From contig SXND01000092.1 of assembly GCA_005777235.1 (NCBI GenBank), positions 1 through 39,475 of the forward strand: DNA of 39,475 nt, in the 5' to 3' direction. Position numbers and translations under genes: made by a program. Of the stretch, positions 9,354 through 17,598 are shown piece by piece. Under the pieces are notes generated by a model. It had not been told where the DNA came from, ran no database searches, and saw only the letters and a list, made by a program, of their open reading frames with translations. Positions within the stretch are counted from its first letter, which is position 1. Each line of letters begins with the position of its first letter. This DNA comes from Pseudomonadota bacterium. GTDB taxonomy: Bacteria > Tectomicrobia > Entotheonellia > Entotheonellales > Entotheonellaceae.

Positions 9354-9602
9354 GTGGCTATGCGATATGGGATAGACTTGACAGATGTGTGGCGCACGCT
9401 GTTTAATCCGATCAACGCGCTGGTCTACAATGCCGATGGCCGCAGTGTACACACGGTCATCGTGGATGGGCGTATTGTGGTGGAAAATCACACGCCGTGC
9501 TATGTGGACGAATGGGAGCTGATGCGCAAGGTGCAGACGCTGGGGGAGGGCCTGCTACAGCGCACGGGGATGCACTGTGCGCCGTGCTGGCCGGTGGTGT
9601 GA
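9354..9602 (+). pseudogene. C-terminal fragment of an amidohydrolase (AtzA/TrzN/SAH deaminase-like)
   Basis: About 80 residues remain: VWRTLFNPINALVYNADGRS, VHTVIVDGRIVVENHTP and DEWELMRKVQTLGE. This is the conserved C-terminal edge of cytosine-deaminase-like amidohydrolases (chlorohydrolase and 5'-methylthioadenosine/S-adenosylhomocysteine deaminase group), where the last beta-sheet segments follow the metal site. The catalytic barrel with its metal ligands is absent, since upstream sequence belongs to the cassette gene on the other strand. AGGAGGAG precedes the GTG at 9354, so a short peptide might still be made, but it would not be an enzyme. The break must lie between about 9290 and 9360. 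Confidence 0.7.
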
Positions 9603-9694
9603 CAGAGGATGTTGCCGATGCTTGGGAATGGTGCTAGGTTGAGATATGGGGAGAAGACAAGCAGGCACTGTAATAGGAAGAAGGCGTCTGGACC

Positions 9695-10018
9695 TTGGAC
9701 ATCCCGGAAGATGGGTATCTTAGCATTGATGGCGTAGCGGTAATCCTCGAAGTACAGAATTGGCAGTCCCACATCCAACGCCGTCATCCAGAGGTGAGCA
9801 TCCAGGATATTGCCCAGACATTGACCATGCCTCGGCGTATCTGTGATCACCGCGACCAGCCTTCACAACGCGGGTACGAAGGTTCTCCAAGAATGACCGG
9901 TTTCTCGCAGGGGAGTTTGCCGATTGTCGTGGTGGAACTTCGCAGTGCACAAGCTGGCAGAGTGGTCACCGCCTATCTAACGACCTTTCCCTATAGAGGG
10001 AGACAACGATGGTCTTAA
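9695..10018 (+). CDS. Candidate PBECR/DUF4258-like nuclease toxin
   Basis: This is a 107-residue protein starting at TTG 9695 behind AGGAAGAAGG. The core reads HIQRRHPEVSIQDIAQTL, PRRICDHRDQPSQRGYEG and VVVELRSAQAGRVVTAYLTT. This layout (an H-x-x-x-RHPE motif, an I-x-x-TL-x-x-P helix end and a final V-V-x-x-x-GRVVTA strand) resembles phage-barnase-EndoU-colicin-RelE (PBECR) and DUF4258-type small nucleases found in toxin-antitoxin modules. It overlaps the downstream DUF2283 gene by 10 bases, implying translational coupling. DUF2283 proteins are often paired with such toxins. The fold assignment is from motif memory only; activity is inferred. Confidence 0.6.
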   Translation: MDIPEDGYLSIDGVAVILEVQNWQSHIQRRHPEVSIQDIAQTLTMPRRICDHRDQPSQRGYEGSPRMTGFSQGSLPIVVVELRSAQAGRVVTAYLTTFPYRGRQRWS

Positions 10019-10329
10019 GTACACCGCATTCCTTCACGTTCGATTATGATACGCAAGGTGATGTGCTGTACGTTTCACTCACCGAGCCGCAGCCCGCCCT
10101 GAGCCTGGAGGTCGAACCTGATGTGCTCCTGCGGTATATTCCCCCGTACCTGGAGGTTGTTGGGATAACGTTTCTGAATTTCCGCCGACATTTCCCGGCC
10201 CTTGAGCCAGGAGAGATGACGTCATGTGTGACGGTGGTCGTTGAGGAGTGTGTACGTAAATACCCCACGGTGCCCCTCTTTGACACACCCGGCGCAGTAG
10301 AGGGATCAGCAATACATGGCATCCAGTGA
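10009..10329 (+). CDS. DUF2283 family protein, candidate antitoxin
   Basis: The first 60 residues carry the DUF2283 signature: a beta hairpin FTFDYDTQGDVLYVSL, an acidic strand LEVEPDVLLRYI and EVVGITFLNFRRH. DUF2283 is a small domain of roughly 50-60 residues commonly encoded beside BrnT/DUF4258-like toxins. This copy has an extra C-terminal tail (VTVVVEECVRKYPTVPLF). Its ATG at 10009 lies inside the preceding toxin-like gene, so the two are very probably co-translated. An antitoxin role is inferred from context and not shown by sequence. Confidence 0.7.
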   Translation: MVLSTPHSFTFDYDTQGDVLYVSLTEPQPALSLEVEPDVLLRYIPPYLEVVGITFLNFRRHFPALEPGEMTSCVTVVVEECVRKYPTVPLFDTPGAVEGSAIHGIQ

Positions 10330-10490
10330 AGCCCAACCTCAGTCGGACGTTGGGGACTCAGAGACCGTGAGCGCTGGGATGGCACGGCGTCCTGGCCACG
10401 ACACACACCTGGGGGGACAGCATAAGAGGCTCAACGGATGGACGAGGGAGAGACGCTAGCCCGTGATGTGCAGAGGGGATGCCCGCAGCG

Positions 10491-10510
10491 TCAAGCGCTG
10501 GCGCTTGACA
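10491..10510. repeat. Perfect 9-bp-stem hairpin between convergent genes
   Basis: GTCAAGCGC and GCGCTTGAC are separated by TG. It lies in the gap (10330-10543) between the convergent DUF2283 and TIR-like genes and could act as a bidirectional transcription barrier, but it has no T-tract. Nothing else is recognised in the gap. Confidence 0.35.
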
Positions 10511-10543
10511 CGTAGAGGAAGGGATGGCGGCTCTGACTGTGTA

Positions 10544-11221
10544 TCAATGGGTTCTCATAGGAGGTACTGGGTTGTCTTCTTGCCATTCTTTGATGAAATC
10601 GATGAATTCGGTGACAGGCATTGCAGTGAAGTTGTCTGGCTGATAACCACGATCCTGGGCAGTTAATTCAATATAAGAGCGAGCTTTATTATACCTATCC
10701 CACACCATGAAACCACTTGGCATGGGCGCTCGTGGCTGGCTTCTCTGCCCATGAAACCAATCACGCACACAGCTCACCAAGGTCTCTGGCTCATCATTAT
10801 GGGCCTTAATGTCGTTCCCTGCAATATCGGATAAAACCTGCCGATAACGGTACTCCTCTTTTTCAAGAATGAGGCACTTTTTTTTCTTGTGTTCCGCGGC
10901 GCCGAAATTTCTACAGCCCAGATCTAACCCAAGTTCAAACGGCATATTAAACCTGGGAAAAGATCTAGCCTTCCAAGGAAAAAATCTAGCCCGCAAGGCT
11001 TCCATTCTGGAAAGGTCATGGATACTATACTGCGCAGTTTGGATGAGGTCTTTGATTTTCTCGATTCGGACTGCCCCAGCATCGGCGTTTTCTAGGGCAA
11101 TGCGTGGTTCGAAGCCACAGTCTATGACTGCAAACAGGAGAGCCCACAGAAGCGGCTGATACTCCTTGTCGAAGGGGCAATTGATGAAGACATTGGTCTC
11201 AAAGCTAGGTGTCCCTACCAC
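10544..11221 (-). CDS. TIR-like protein of the FINCPFD-type family
   Basis: The 225-residue protein starts with a beta-strand motif VFINCPFDKEY and continues LLFAVIDCGFEPRIAL, VRIEKIKDLIQTAQYSIHDL and FNMPFELGLDLGC. Such proteins recur in bacterial genomes as uncharacterised TIR-like or nucleoside-deoxyribosyltransferase-like proteins. The pattern is a Rossmann-like start, an S/D-L segment in the middle and an FELG motif whose Glu (E96) sits where TIR NADases place the catalytic Glu. The C-terminal 60 residues (DWFHGQR to DFIKEWQED) are a helical tail. The start is a GTG with little RBS. It lies 10 bases behind the DUF2188 gene, so the pair is likely one transcript. Family membership is from recall; enzymatic activity is inference. 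Confidence 0.6.
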   Translation of the reverse strand: MVGTPSFETNVFINCPFDKEYQPLLWALLFAVIDCGFEPRIALENADAGAVRIEKIKDLIQTAQYSIHDLSRMEALRARFFPWKARSFPRFNMPFELGLDLGCRNFGAAEHKKKKCLILEKEEYRYRQVLSDIAGNDIKAHNDEPETLVSCVRDWFHGQRSQPRAPMPSGFMVWDRYNKARSYIELTAQDRGYQPDNFTAMPVTEFIDFIKEWQEDNPVPPMRTH

Positions 11222-11231
11222 CAGTGCGTAC

Positions 11232-11540
11232 TCAACGGCTGGGAGCGCTAATGCCGGCTTTCTCTAGGACACTGCCTTCCCAGGTCTCAACGCTCCCGTC
11301 TGTCTTGTGCACAACAAGATAGTCCGCAGTCCCTGCTTTGACCATGGCCTGGGCATGCCGTACGGCCTCCTCCTTGCGCATATAGACTTGCGTGGCTCGA
11401 CACGCCCCTGCTTCGGTGACGGCCCAGCCCTTGTGATGAGAGATGACGTGCACGGGACGGCCCAGCGACTGCACGAATTTTATGCTCTCTTTGATAGCCT
11501 TACGCGATAGACGTTTCTCTTCTATAGTGATGTCTGTCAT
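11232..11540 (-). CDS. DUF2188 domain protein
   Basis: This is a 102-residue protein. Residues 30-95 match DUF2188: RPVHVISHHKGWAVTEAG, then RATQVYMRKEEAVRHAQAMV, then YLVVHKTDGSVETWE. The domain is small, with a GWAV strand, a helix marked by the EA pair and a final HKxDG hairpin; its function is unknown. The ATG at 11540 is chosen because GGAGG lies 6 bases upstream, although the frame is open further. The N-terminal 30 residues are charged and helical (TIEEKRLSRKAIKESIKF). It precedes the TIR-like gene by 10 bases, so it may be its regulator, antitoxin or accessory. Confidence 0.72.
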   Translation of the reverse strand: MTDITIEEKRLSRKAIKESIKFVQSLGRPVHVISHHKGWAVTEAGACRATQVYMRKEEAVRHAQAMVKAGTADYLVVHKTDGSVETWEGSVLEKAGISAPSR

Positions 11541-11893
11541 AGGTGCCTCCAGATGTGCATTGGACATACGACGATGATGCGCCCCTATACCAAGATATGA
11601 TGACAACATCTTACACCTACCTTGGCGTTCCACGCCACTCCAGCAACCACACGGACTCTCCTAACTTACCAAACGGCCTGAGATCTTGCTGCAGTCCTTC
11701 CACTGCTTCCCGATATTGTATGAGCTGAAATGTATATTACCGTAGCCAATGCCCAGAGAAGTCAGCACCTTGTCAGGAATGTGTAAGATCTGTACGCCTC
11801 TTGAGTCGCTACACTTGGCACACAAGAACAGGAGGACAGTCCTTGGGAGGCCAAGGCAGGCGAAGCTGGGTATGCGTACGAAGAGGTGAAGCA
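11541..11893. other. Intergenic region, no gene recognised
   Basis: Both strands were read. The short open frames here look random. It presumably contains promoters for the minus-strand DUF2188 operon and for whatever is expressed rightward, but no convincing -35/-10 pair was found. Confidence 0.4.
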
Positions 11894-12184
11894 ATGACTA
11901 CTACAATATCTCTACATCACGCGCTTATACGGGAATCGCTTCCAGACGCAAACAATCACAAGGAGATAGAGAATGGTCGAAGCACAATTCCTGCAAAGCA
12001 TGTTCCTCCTGAAACCTGTGCCACTTTTGATGAGTGCCGCGATCGCGTGATCAATCCCTGGCCTAGGACCGTTCCAGCGTATAGTCTGAATGGTTATCTT
12101 CCGACGAACTACCAATCCAAAAGTGATGTCGTATGGAATAGTAACGGGGAGATGATATGCTCCGAAGGCTGGATAGGTGATTAA
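11894..12184 (+). CDS. Small hypothetical protein
   Basis: A 96-residue frame starts at ATG 11894 behind GAGGTGAAGC. It reads MTTTISLHHALIRESLPDAN at the start and ends SNGEMICSEGWIGD. No domain, membrane segment or signal peptide is evident and I do not recognise it. It is supported only by a plausible ribosome binding site and unbiased composition. It could be a random frame, or a small accessory protein of the downstream phosphorelay operon 240 bases away. Confidence 0.35.
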   Translation: MTTTISLHHALIRESLPDANNHKEIENGRSTIPAKHVPPETCATFDECRDRVINPWPRTVPAYSLNGYLPTNYQSKSDVVWNSNGEMICSEGWIGD

Positions 12185-12273
12185 TGAGGAAAACAAGGAT
12201 GCCAGATGCGAACCGGTGAAAATCCGTGGACAAAAGCCTCGCGCGGATTCTAACATGGCCCTGTCATGGCTGG

Positions 12274-12303
12274 CTCGGGGGCCGCTACGTGCTGCCCCCT
12301 GAG
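12274..12303 (+). other. Strong hairpin upstream of the phosphorelay operon
   Basis: CTCGGGGGC (12274-12282) pairs with GCCCCCTGAG (12294-12303), with one bulged T. It lies 125 bases before the start of the large kinase gene, in a 243-base gap without other recognisable signals. It may be a terminator-like or leader structure; no T-run follows. Confidence 0.35.
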
Positions 12304-12427
12304 AATGAGGAAAAACATGCGCGTCCTCCGTATGCAGCGTCGTAGCCATCGCAGAAGCGGGGTAGGCGCGCTGGGAGGGCGCAGGCTGTGGAGTGAGGGC
12401 ACGGAGTGCTGGGAGACGAGGTAAAAA

Positions 12428-15400
12428 ATGGCAAGTGATCCATTGCGCGTCCTCCTGATAGATGCAGAGGTTGAGACACGCAGTAAGTTGAAAGATTCCT
12501 TACTTAAACACGGCATCGGTCCCATCGATATTGCTGAAAGCAGGCAGCAAGCCTGGGAATTGATACGACAATGCAAAGATCCATACCAAGCCGTACTCAT
12601 TGATGAGATATTGCCAGAATCTCAAAGAGGTTCCAATACACTCAGTGGTATTGATTTGACACGAGAGATTAAACAGTATGATCCAAGGATTGAAATTATC
12701 ATCTTTCGAGCTAAGGGCAGGAGCCCAAGGCTTAAAGAGGCATTGCAAGCAGGCGCTTTCCGCTACCTCGAGAAATCTGATAATCAAGAGGATCTCGCCG
12801 TCCTTATCCAGCATGCTGTTGTACAGCAAGAGCTTGAGGCGCAAGCACGCCAAAAGCCCATTCTTGAACGTCTCTTGGCGACTAACGCAGCGTTACTCAG
12901 TGCAACAACTGAAAAGGAAGTACTCGATGCGGTCTGGTCCGGTATTCACGCGCTCAATTTTGACCGCGTTCGGCTCTATCTCCTGTCTGAAGATGGGCAG
13001 ACGATGTATGGCAAAGCCCAGATAGGTATGGATGAAAGTTTTCAAACTATTGTGCGTTCCGTTGCTGAAGATGCACATATGCGAGACCTGATGGAACACC
13101 CTCGCCCACATGTGGTGCGGCGGCGGCCAGGGGAGATTCTACCTGTAGAAGGTTTACTCGACAAAGAAGATGTCGATGAATGGGCGTGTCTGCCTCTTTT
13201 GCAAAAAGGCAAAGTCCTAGGCGCTCTCTCTGTTGACAACAAAATCTCGCGTCGTCCTATCCTCGAAGCAGAGCTGGTGTCCGTCGCGTTGTTCGCCTCG
13301 CATACGGCGGCGGCTATCGCAGCGCTGACGAATGCCAGGCTGCTGGCAGAAACGCAACAACAAGCTGAACAACTCGAAGCCTTACGACGCACAACGCTGG
13401 CGATGACCTCAGAAAGAGACCTTGAACCGCTCTTAAAGACGATCACCGCCAATGCTGTGGCTCTGCTCAAGACGAAAGGTGGTGGAATCTATAAGTACCA
13501 TGAAGAGCGTAGTGTGCTCGAACTTATTGCGGACCATAACAGACCGCATTTTGTGGGAAGGACGTTACACGTTGGCGAAGGCATGGCGGGAAAAGTCGTA
13601 CAGAATCTCGCGCCGTATATGATTGTGGACGATTATCAAGGCTGGGATGGTAAAGCGGACCCGCAACGACCAGACGTAAAGCTCTTCAGGGCTTTACTGG
13701 CGACCCCGCTGCAATGGCAAGGGAAGGTTCTTGGGGTATTGCTGCTGGGGGATGATGTTGGACGTAAGTTCACGGAGGAAGACGCCCGATTACTACGTTT
13801 ATTTAGTGACCAGGTAGCCATTTCTCTCCACAATGCTGAGTTACTGGCACAAGATGCTACAAAATTACACCGTCTGGAGAAATTGTCGCAAGCCACGCAA
13901 GACATCGCGGACAATTTGGGGGCGACGACCTTACAGGAACGCCTACGACTGATTGCCAGGCATGTGGTGGACATTCTTGATGCCGAAGTCAGTGGAGTGC
14001 TGCTGCTACAACCGTCGTCGGGCTTGCTCCGTCTTGAAGCAGGGCATGGGCATCGTGAAGGTAGTCGCGAAGTTGGCAAGGAATACCGCATCCATAGCGC
14101 TGCAGGCTTTGGCCTCACCAGTCATATTGCGTCGGAGGGAAAGCCTTTCAACCTGTACGGCGATGCCCTAACGCATCACTGGGCGTCTGACCGGCATCCT
14201 CCTGATCACCTGCCTTCAGGGGAGCGCTGTTCGCTCCTGGTCATTCCCTTGAAAAAGCGGGTGGGTGAAGAAGAGCAGCTCATTGGTCTTATCCGCGCCG
14301 AGAACAAAAAGGGGCCTGATGGCAAGCCACAGAAGACAGTCGGTTTCTCCCCAGAAGATGAGTGGATTCTGACGATCTTTGCGGAAGCGGTTGTCGTAGC
14401 CATTGAAAGCACACAGTTGTTTCAGGAAGCGAGGGCGGCACACGCACGGGTCCAGACTTCTTTCCAGGCCAGCAATACACTACTTTCATCTCAGACCCCT
14501 GATAAGATCCTGGAGGATATTGTCGAGCAGGCATGTGTGGCGGCAGATGCAGATCGAGCCCGTGTTATCTTATTCGACGAGAAGGGGAAAGCGCGTGTCG
14601 TTGCGGGGTCGGGGGCGGAGCAGTATAGGAATGCCGACTACCCTGTGCGGCAGGATGGTATCTCGTTGCGAGTGATGGACGATGGGGTGCCAAGGTTCAT
14701 CGAGGATACCGGTACACAGCCAGAAGATGTCAATCCTATCCTGCTCGCGGAGGGTACCAAAGCGTTTTGCTGCGTACCTCTAGAGTTGCGAGAAAAACGC
14801 ATTGGCGTGATGTCTTTCTATTATGACGCACCGCGTGACTTCCCTGTTTCTGAGGTAAACGCTCTACAGCTGTATGCCAGTCAGGCGGCTGCAGCATACG
14901 ACGGCATCCAGCGTCTTGCCAACCTGGAAGCGTTACGACATGCGGCAGAGAACCTCGCCAGTGCTGATAGTCTACCAGGGATCTTGCGACAGATCGCTGT
15001 GAGTGCGCGACAGGTGTTACAGGCAGATGTCGCAGCCATATGGCCTTACGATCAGGAGCAGGAGCAGTTTGTCGCAGGAGGCATGCATATTGACGGCGTG
15101 CACACCGACATCAGTACCCAAATGCAACAGGAGGATTTTCGCTGGCGACACGTTGCAGATGCAGTGCTAGCCCAGCAATGGATGGCCGTAGAACACCGGA
15201 GTGAGGTATGGCCGGCTACGGTACCAGACAATGCCCTGTGGGGTCTCATGGAGCTAGCAGACTCGCAGAGTTTCCAGGGTGTATTACTGACAGTCGGCGA
15301 TGAAAAGCTGGGCGTCCTCTGGCTATTGTACCGTCAACCCCGTCATTTTCACGACACCGAAAAAGAAACGGCATGCACGTTTGGGAACCATGCTGCGCTC

Positions 15401-17584
15401 GCATTACAGCAGGTGCGCCTCCTCGATCAGGTGAGGAAGGCCAAACGAGCTGCCGAAGTGGTCACCCGCGTTACGGCTCTTGGCGGGCGGGACGTCTCCC
15501 TGGAGTCCATTGCGGAGGGCACCCGAGAGGCGGTTGGTTGTAATGCCGTGGAGCTCTGTGTGTATGGGCATGTGATCAATGGCTCGCAATATTCCCCCGT
15601 GGAGAATCCTCCACCTATTCTCTATGTCACCTCACAGGAAGGAGAGATCACAAGGCCGCAGACCCATGTCAATCCACAATTGCTGGTGTCTGGCTTGCTC
15701 AATTACGACAAGTGCACCATTCTGCCGAATCATACAGAAGGCGTTACGGACGAATTCAGACAGGCTAGCCTGGTGGTCATCCCTCTGCAGGTCGCTGAGC
15801 AGAAGCTTGGGGTGATGTTATTACACTATGCCAAGAGACGGCTTCTCGCTTCCACCAATACCTTAGACCTTGAACAGTTTGCCCAGCAAGCAGCCGTCGC
15901 CATCCATAATGCTCAGTTGTACGCCCAAGCCCGCAAACACGCTGCCGCTTTGCAGGCTCTCTACGAAGCGGGACAGGCTGTCACAGGATCCCTCGATGAA
16001 CCCGGCATCCTCAAGCAAATTGCCAGGCAGACCTGGAATTTGCTTCACAGGCAGGGCAGTGCCATGGTCACTGCCGATATCTGGTTGCAAGATGGTATGA
16101 CTGCACGGTTCGTCGCTGGCTATCCAGATTCGATAGCTGTGGACATACGAAAAACGCTGCGTGACACGATCGATCTGCGTCCAGAATATATCGGCAAGAA
16201 GGGGATCATCGGGCGAGCGATACGCACAGGACAGGTGCAGCGCGTCGTTCGGGCGCGTGAACTCGAGCAGGATCAAGATTACATTGTATACCATCCTAAT
16301 GTGTGTTCAGAACTCGTCGTGCCCATCAAAGCGAGCGAGGAAGTGCTTGGTGTTATCAACGTCGAGAGTGCTGAGGAAAATGCTTTCGATGCCGACGATG
16401 AGCGGGTTCTGGTGTCCCTGGCAGCGCAGGCGAGTATTGCCATACAGCACGCCAGACAATATGAGGAATTAAGGCGCACTAAGGGGATCGTCGGTGCCAG
16501 CACGGCTGTCGCCTGGATGGGCATGGCCCGCGCCACGTGGCACCACACGATACGCAACTACGCTGTCTCTATTCGTGATCATGTGTATATGCTCCGTGAG
16601 GATCTTGAGGCGAAGAAACCGGCAGCAACCTTGGCGGCGCAATTACACGATATTGACACGATAGCCGAGAACATCCTTGAGGCCCCCATTCCGGCGCCTT
16701 TGTCTATGGAGGAAGGGGTTAGCTCGGTTTCCCTCAATGAGATCATTGAGGAGCGCATGAAACGTTTGTGGAGTCGCGAGCCCTATGCCTCGGTGCGCGT
16801 GCGCCTGGCGCTGTCTTCAGAGATGACGTTCACGGTGCGTGCCAACCCAGCATGGTTGACACGGGCTTTCGACATACTCCTCGATAATGCGCTTGAGGCC
16901 ATGGATGGGTGTGCACGGCGGGAACTGGTGGTAGCCACACGCACCGTAGAGAGCCGGGTGGAAATCGCTATCAGTGATACAGGCGCAGGTATCCCAAGTG
17001 CTGTACTGGCGCAGTTGCTGCAACAACCTATCACCAAGCCTCAAGGAGCCCCAGGCTCTGGGATAGGGCTCCTGCTGGCCCAGACCATTGTGCAAACGTA
17101 CGGAGGGGATATCTATCTGGGCTCCACGAGTCCAGAGGGTACGACGATGGTGCTCTGGTTGCCCTGGGAGGGAGTGACGCCAGCCGTCGGCATGCGCCCA
17201 GGAGCGCGAAGCGTTGTGCTGATTAATGATGGCCAGGAACGCGCCTGGTCGTATGTGCTGCAAGAAGCCTTGTCCTCACTGGCAAGCTTGACGGTTATTT
17301 CTGAAGACAAGGCATGCGAATCTATCATGCAGAAGTCATACGATATGATCCTCATTGATGAGACAGGACTACCGGATGTCCTCTCGCTGATCACCCGCAT
17401 ACGGCATCAACGGCCGAACGCCAAAATCATTGTAGGTGCTGCCATGCCTGATTGGAGGATGACCAGGGACATCCTAGAGGCCGGGGTGCTTGACTACCTC
17501 AATAAGGCAAAATCGGCGCAAGAATTACGCTCTACCTTCATAGAGATCCTCGAAGCTCACCCTGCTCCTGTAGCGTTGATCTAA
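12428..17584 (+). CDS. Giant hybrid sensor kinase: REC, seven GAF domains, histidine kinase, C-terminal REC
   Basis: This is a 1718-residue protein. Residues 1-125 form a receiver domain with phospho-acceptor D59 (AVLIDE) and K116 (YLEKS). Seven GAF-like domains follow, starting near residues 145, 316, 485, 678, 838, 1011 and 1175; most close with a helix such as FASHTAAAIAALTNARLL. The kinase core has an atypical H-box, WHHTIRNYA, with H1373 in the HxIRN context. It then has N1487 (LLDNALEAM), the G1 box SDTGAGIP and the G2 box GSGIGLLLA, so ATP binding looks intact. Residues 1595-1718 form a second receiver (D1644 in ILIDE, K1693 in LNKAKS) whose first acidic pair is degenerate. No membrane segments were seen, so it is cytosolic. 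GAF domains usually bind small ligands such as cyclic nucleotides or haem; which ones is unknown. Start ATG follows GACGAGGT. It is the first gene of a three-gene operon. Confidence 0.88.
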   Translation: MASDPLRVLLIDAEVETRSKLKDSLLKHGIGPIDIAESRQQAWELIRQCKDPYQAVLIDEILPESQRGSNTLSGIDLTREIKQYDPRIEIIIFRAKGRSPRLKEALQAGAFRYLEKSDNQEDLAVLIQHAVVQQELEAQARQKPILERLLATNAALLSATTEKEVLDAVWSGIHALNFDRVRLYLLSEDGQTMYGKAQIGMDESFQTIVRSVAEDAHMRDLMEHPRPHVVRRRPGEILPVEGLLDKEDVDEWACLPLLQKGKVLGALSVDNKISRRPILEAELVSVALFASHTAAAIAALTNARLLAETQQQAEQLEALRRTTLAMTSERDLEPLLKTITANAVALLKTKGGGIYKYHEERSVLELIADHNRPHFVGRTLHVGEGMAGKVVQNLAPYMIVDDYQGWDGKADPQRPDVKLFRALLATPLQWQGKVLGVLLLGDDVGRKFTEEDARLLRLFSDQVAISLHNAELLAQDATKLHRLEKLSQATQDIADNLGATTLQERLRLIARHVVDILDAEVSGVLLLQPSSGLLRLEAGHGHREGSREVGKEYRIHSAAGFGLTSHIASEGKPFNLYGDALTHHWASDRHPPDHLPSGERCSLLVIPLKKRVGEEEQLIGLIRAENKKGPDGKPQKTVGFSPEDEWILTIFAEAVVVAIESTQLFQEARAAHARVQTSFQASNTLLSSQTPDKILEDIVEQACVAADADRARVILFDEKGKARVVAGSGAEQYRNADYPVRQDGISLRVMDDGVPRFIEDTGTQPEDVNPILLAEGTKAFCCVPLELREKRIGVMSFYYDAPRDFPVSEVNALQLYASQAAAAYDGIQRLANLEALRHAAENLASADSLPGILRQIAVSARQVLQADVAAIWPYDQEQEQFVAGGMHIDGVHTDISTQMQQEDFRWRHVADAVLAQQWMAVEHRSEVWPATVPDNALWGLMELADSQSFQGVLLTVGDEKLGVLWLLYRQPRHFHDTEKETACTFGNHAALALQQVRLLDQVRKAKRAAEVVTRVTALGGRDVSLESIAEGTREAVGCNAVELCVYGHVINGSQYSPVENPPPILYVTSQEGEITRPQTHVNPQLLVSGLLNYDKCTILPNHTEGVTDEFRQASLVVIPLQVAEQKLGVMLLHYAKRRLLASTNTLDLEQFAQQAAVAIHNAQLYAQARKHAAALQALYEAGQAVTGSLDEPGILKQIARQTWNLLHRQGSAMVTADIWLQDGMTARFVAGYPDSIAVDIRKTLRDTIDLRPEYIGKKGIIGRAIRTGQVQRVVRARELEQDQDYIVYHPNVCSELVVPIKASEEVLGVINVESAEENAFDADDERVLVSLAAQASIAIQHARQYEELRRTKGIVGASTAVAWMGMARATWHHTIRNYAVSIRDHVYMLREDLEAKKPAATLAAQLHDIDTIAENILEAPIPAPLSMEEGVSSVSLNEIIEERMKRLWSREPYASVRVRLALSSEMTFTVRANPAWLTRAFDILLDNALEAMDGCARRELVVATRTVESRVEIAISDTGAGIPSAVLAQLLQQPITKPQGAPGSGIGLLLAQTIVQTYGGDIYLGSTSPEGTTMVLWLPWEGVTPAVGMRPGARSVVLINDGQERAWSYVLQEALSSLASLTVISEDKACESIMQKSYDMILIDETGLPDVLSLITRIRHQRPNAKIIVGAAMPDWRMTRDILEAGVLDYLNKAKSAQELRSTFIEILEAHPAPVALI

Positions 17585-17598
17585 CTCAGGAGGTTTCT

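Noticed and set aside
10331-10355. GCCCAAC...GTTGGGG as a second attC site
   Set aside because: The cores are only about 11 bases apart, too close for an attC, and the inner arms are missing.
11661-11894. Minus-strand 77-codon frame
   Set aside because: No RBS, no domain and composition resembling non-coding sequence.
12200-12232. Cobalamin-riboswitch or group II intron-like motif (AACCGGTGAAAATCCG)
   Set aside because: Only one short box matches; the rest of either structure was not found and the downstream genes do not fit B12 control.
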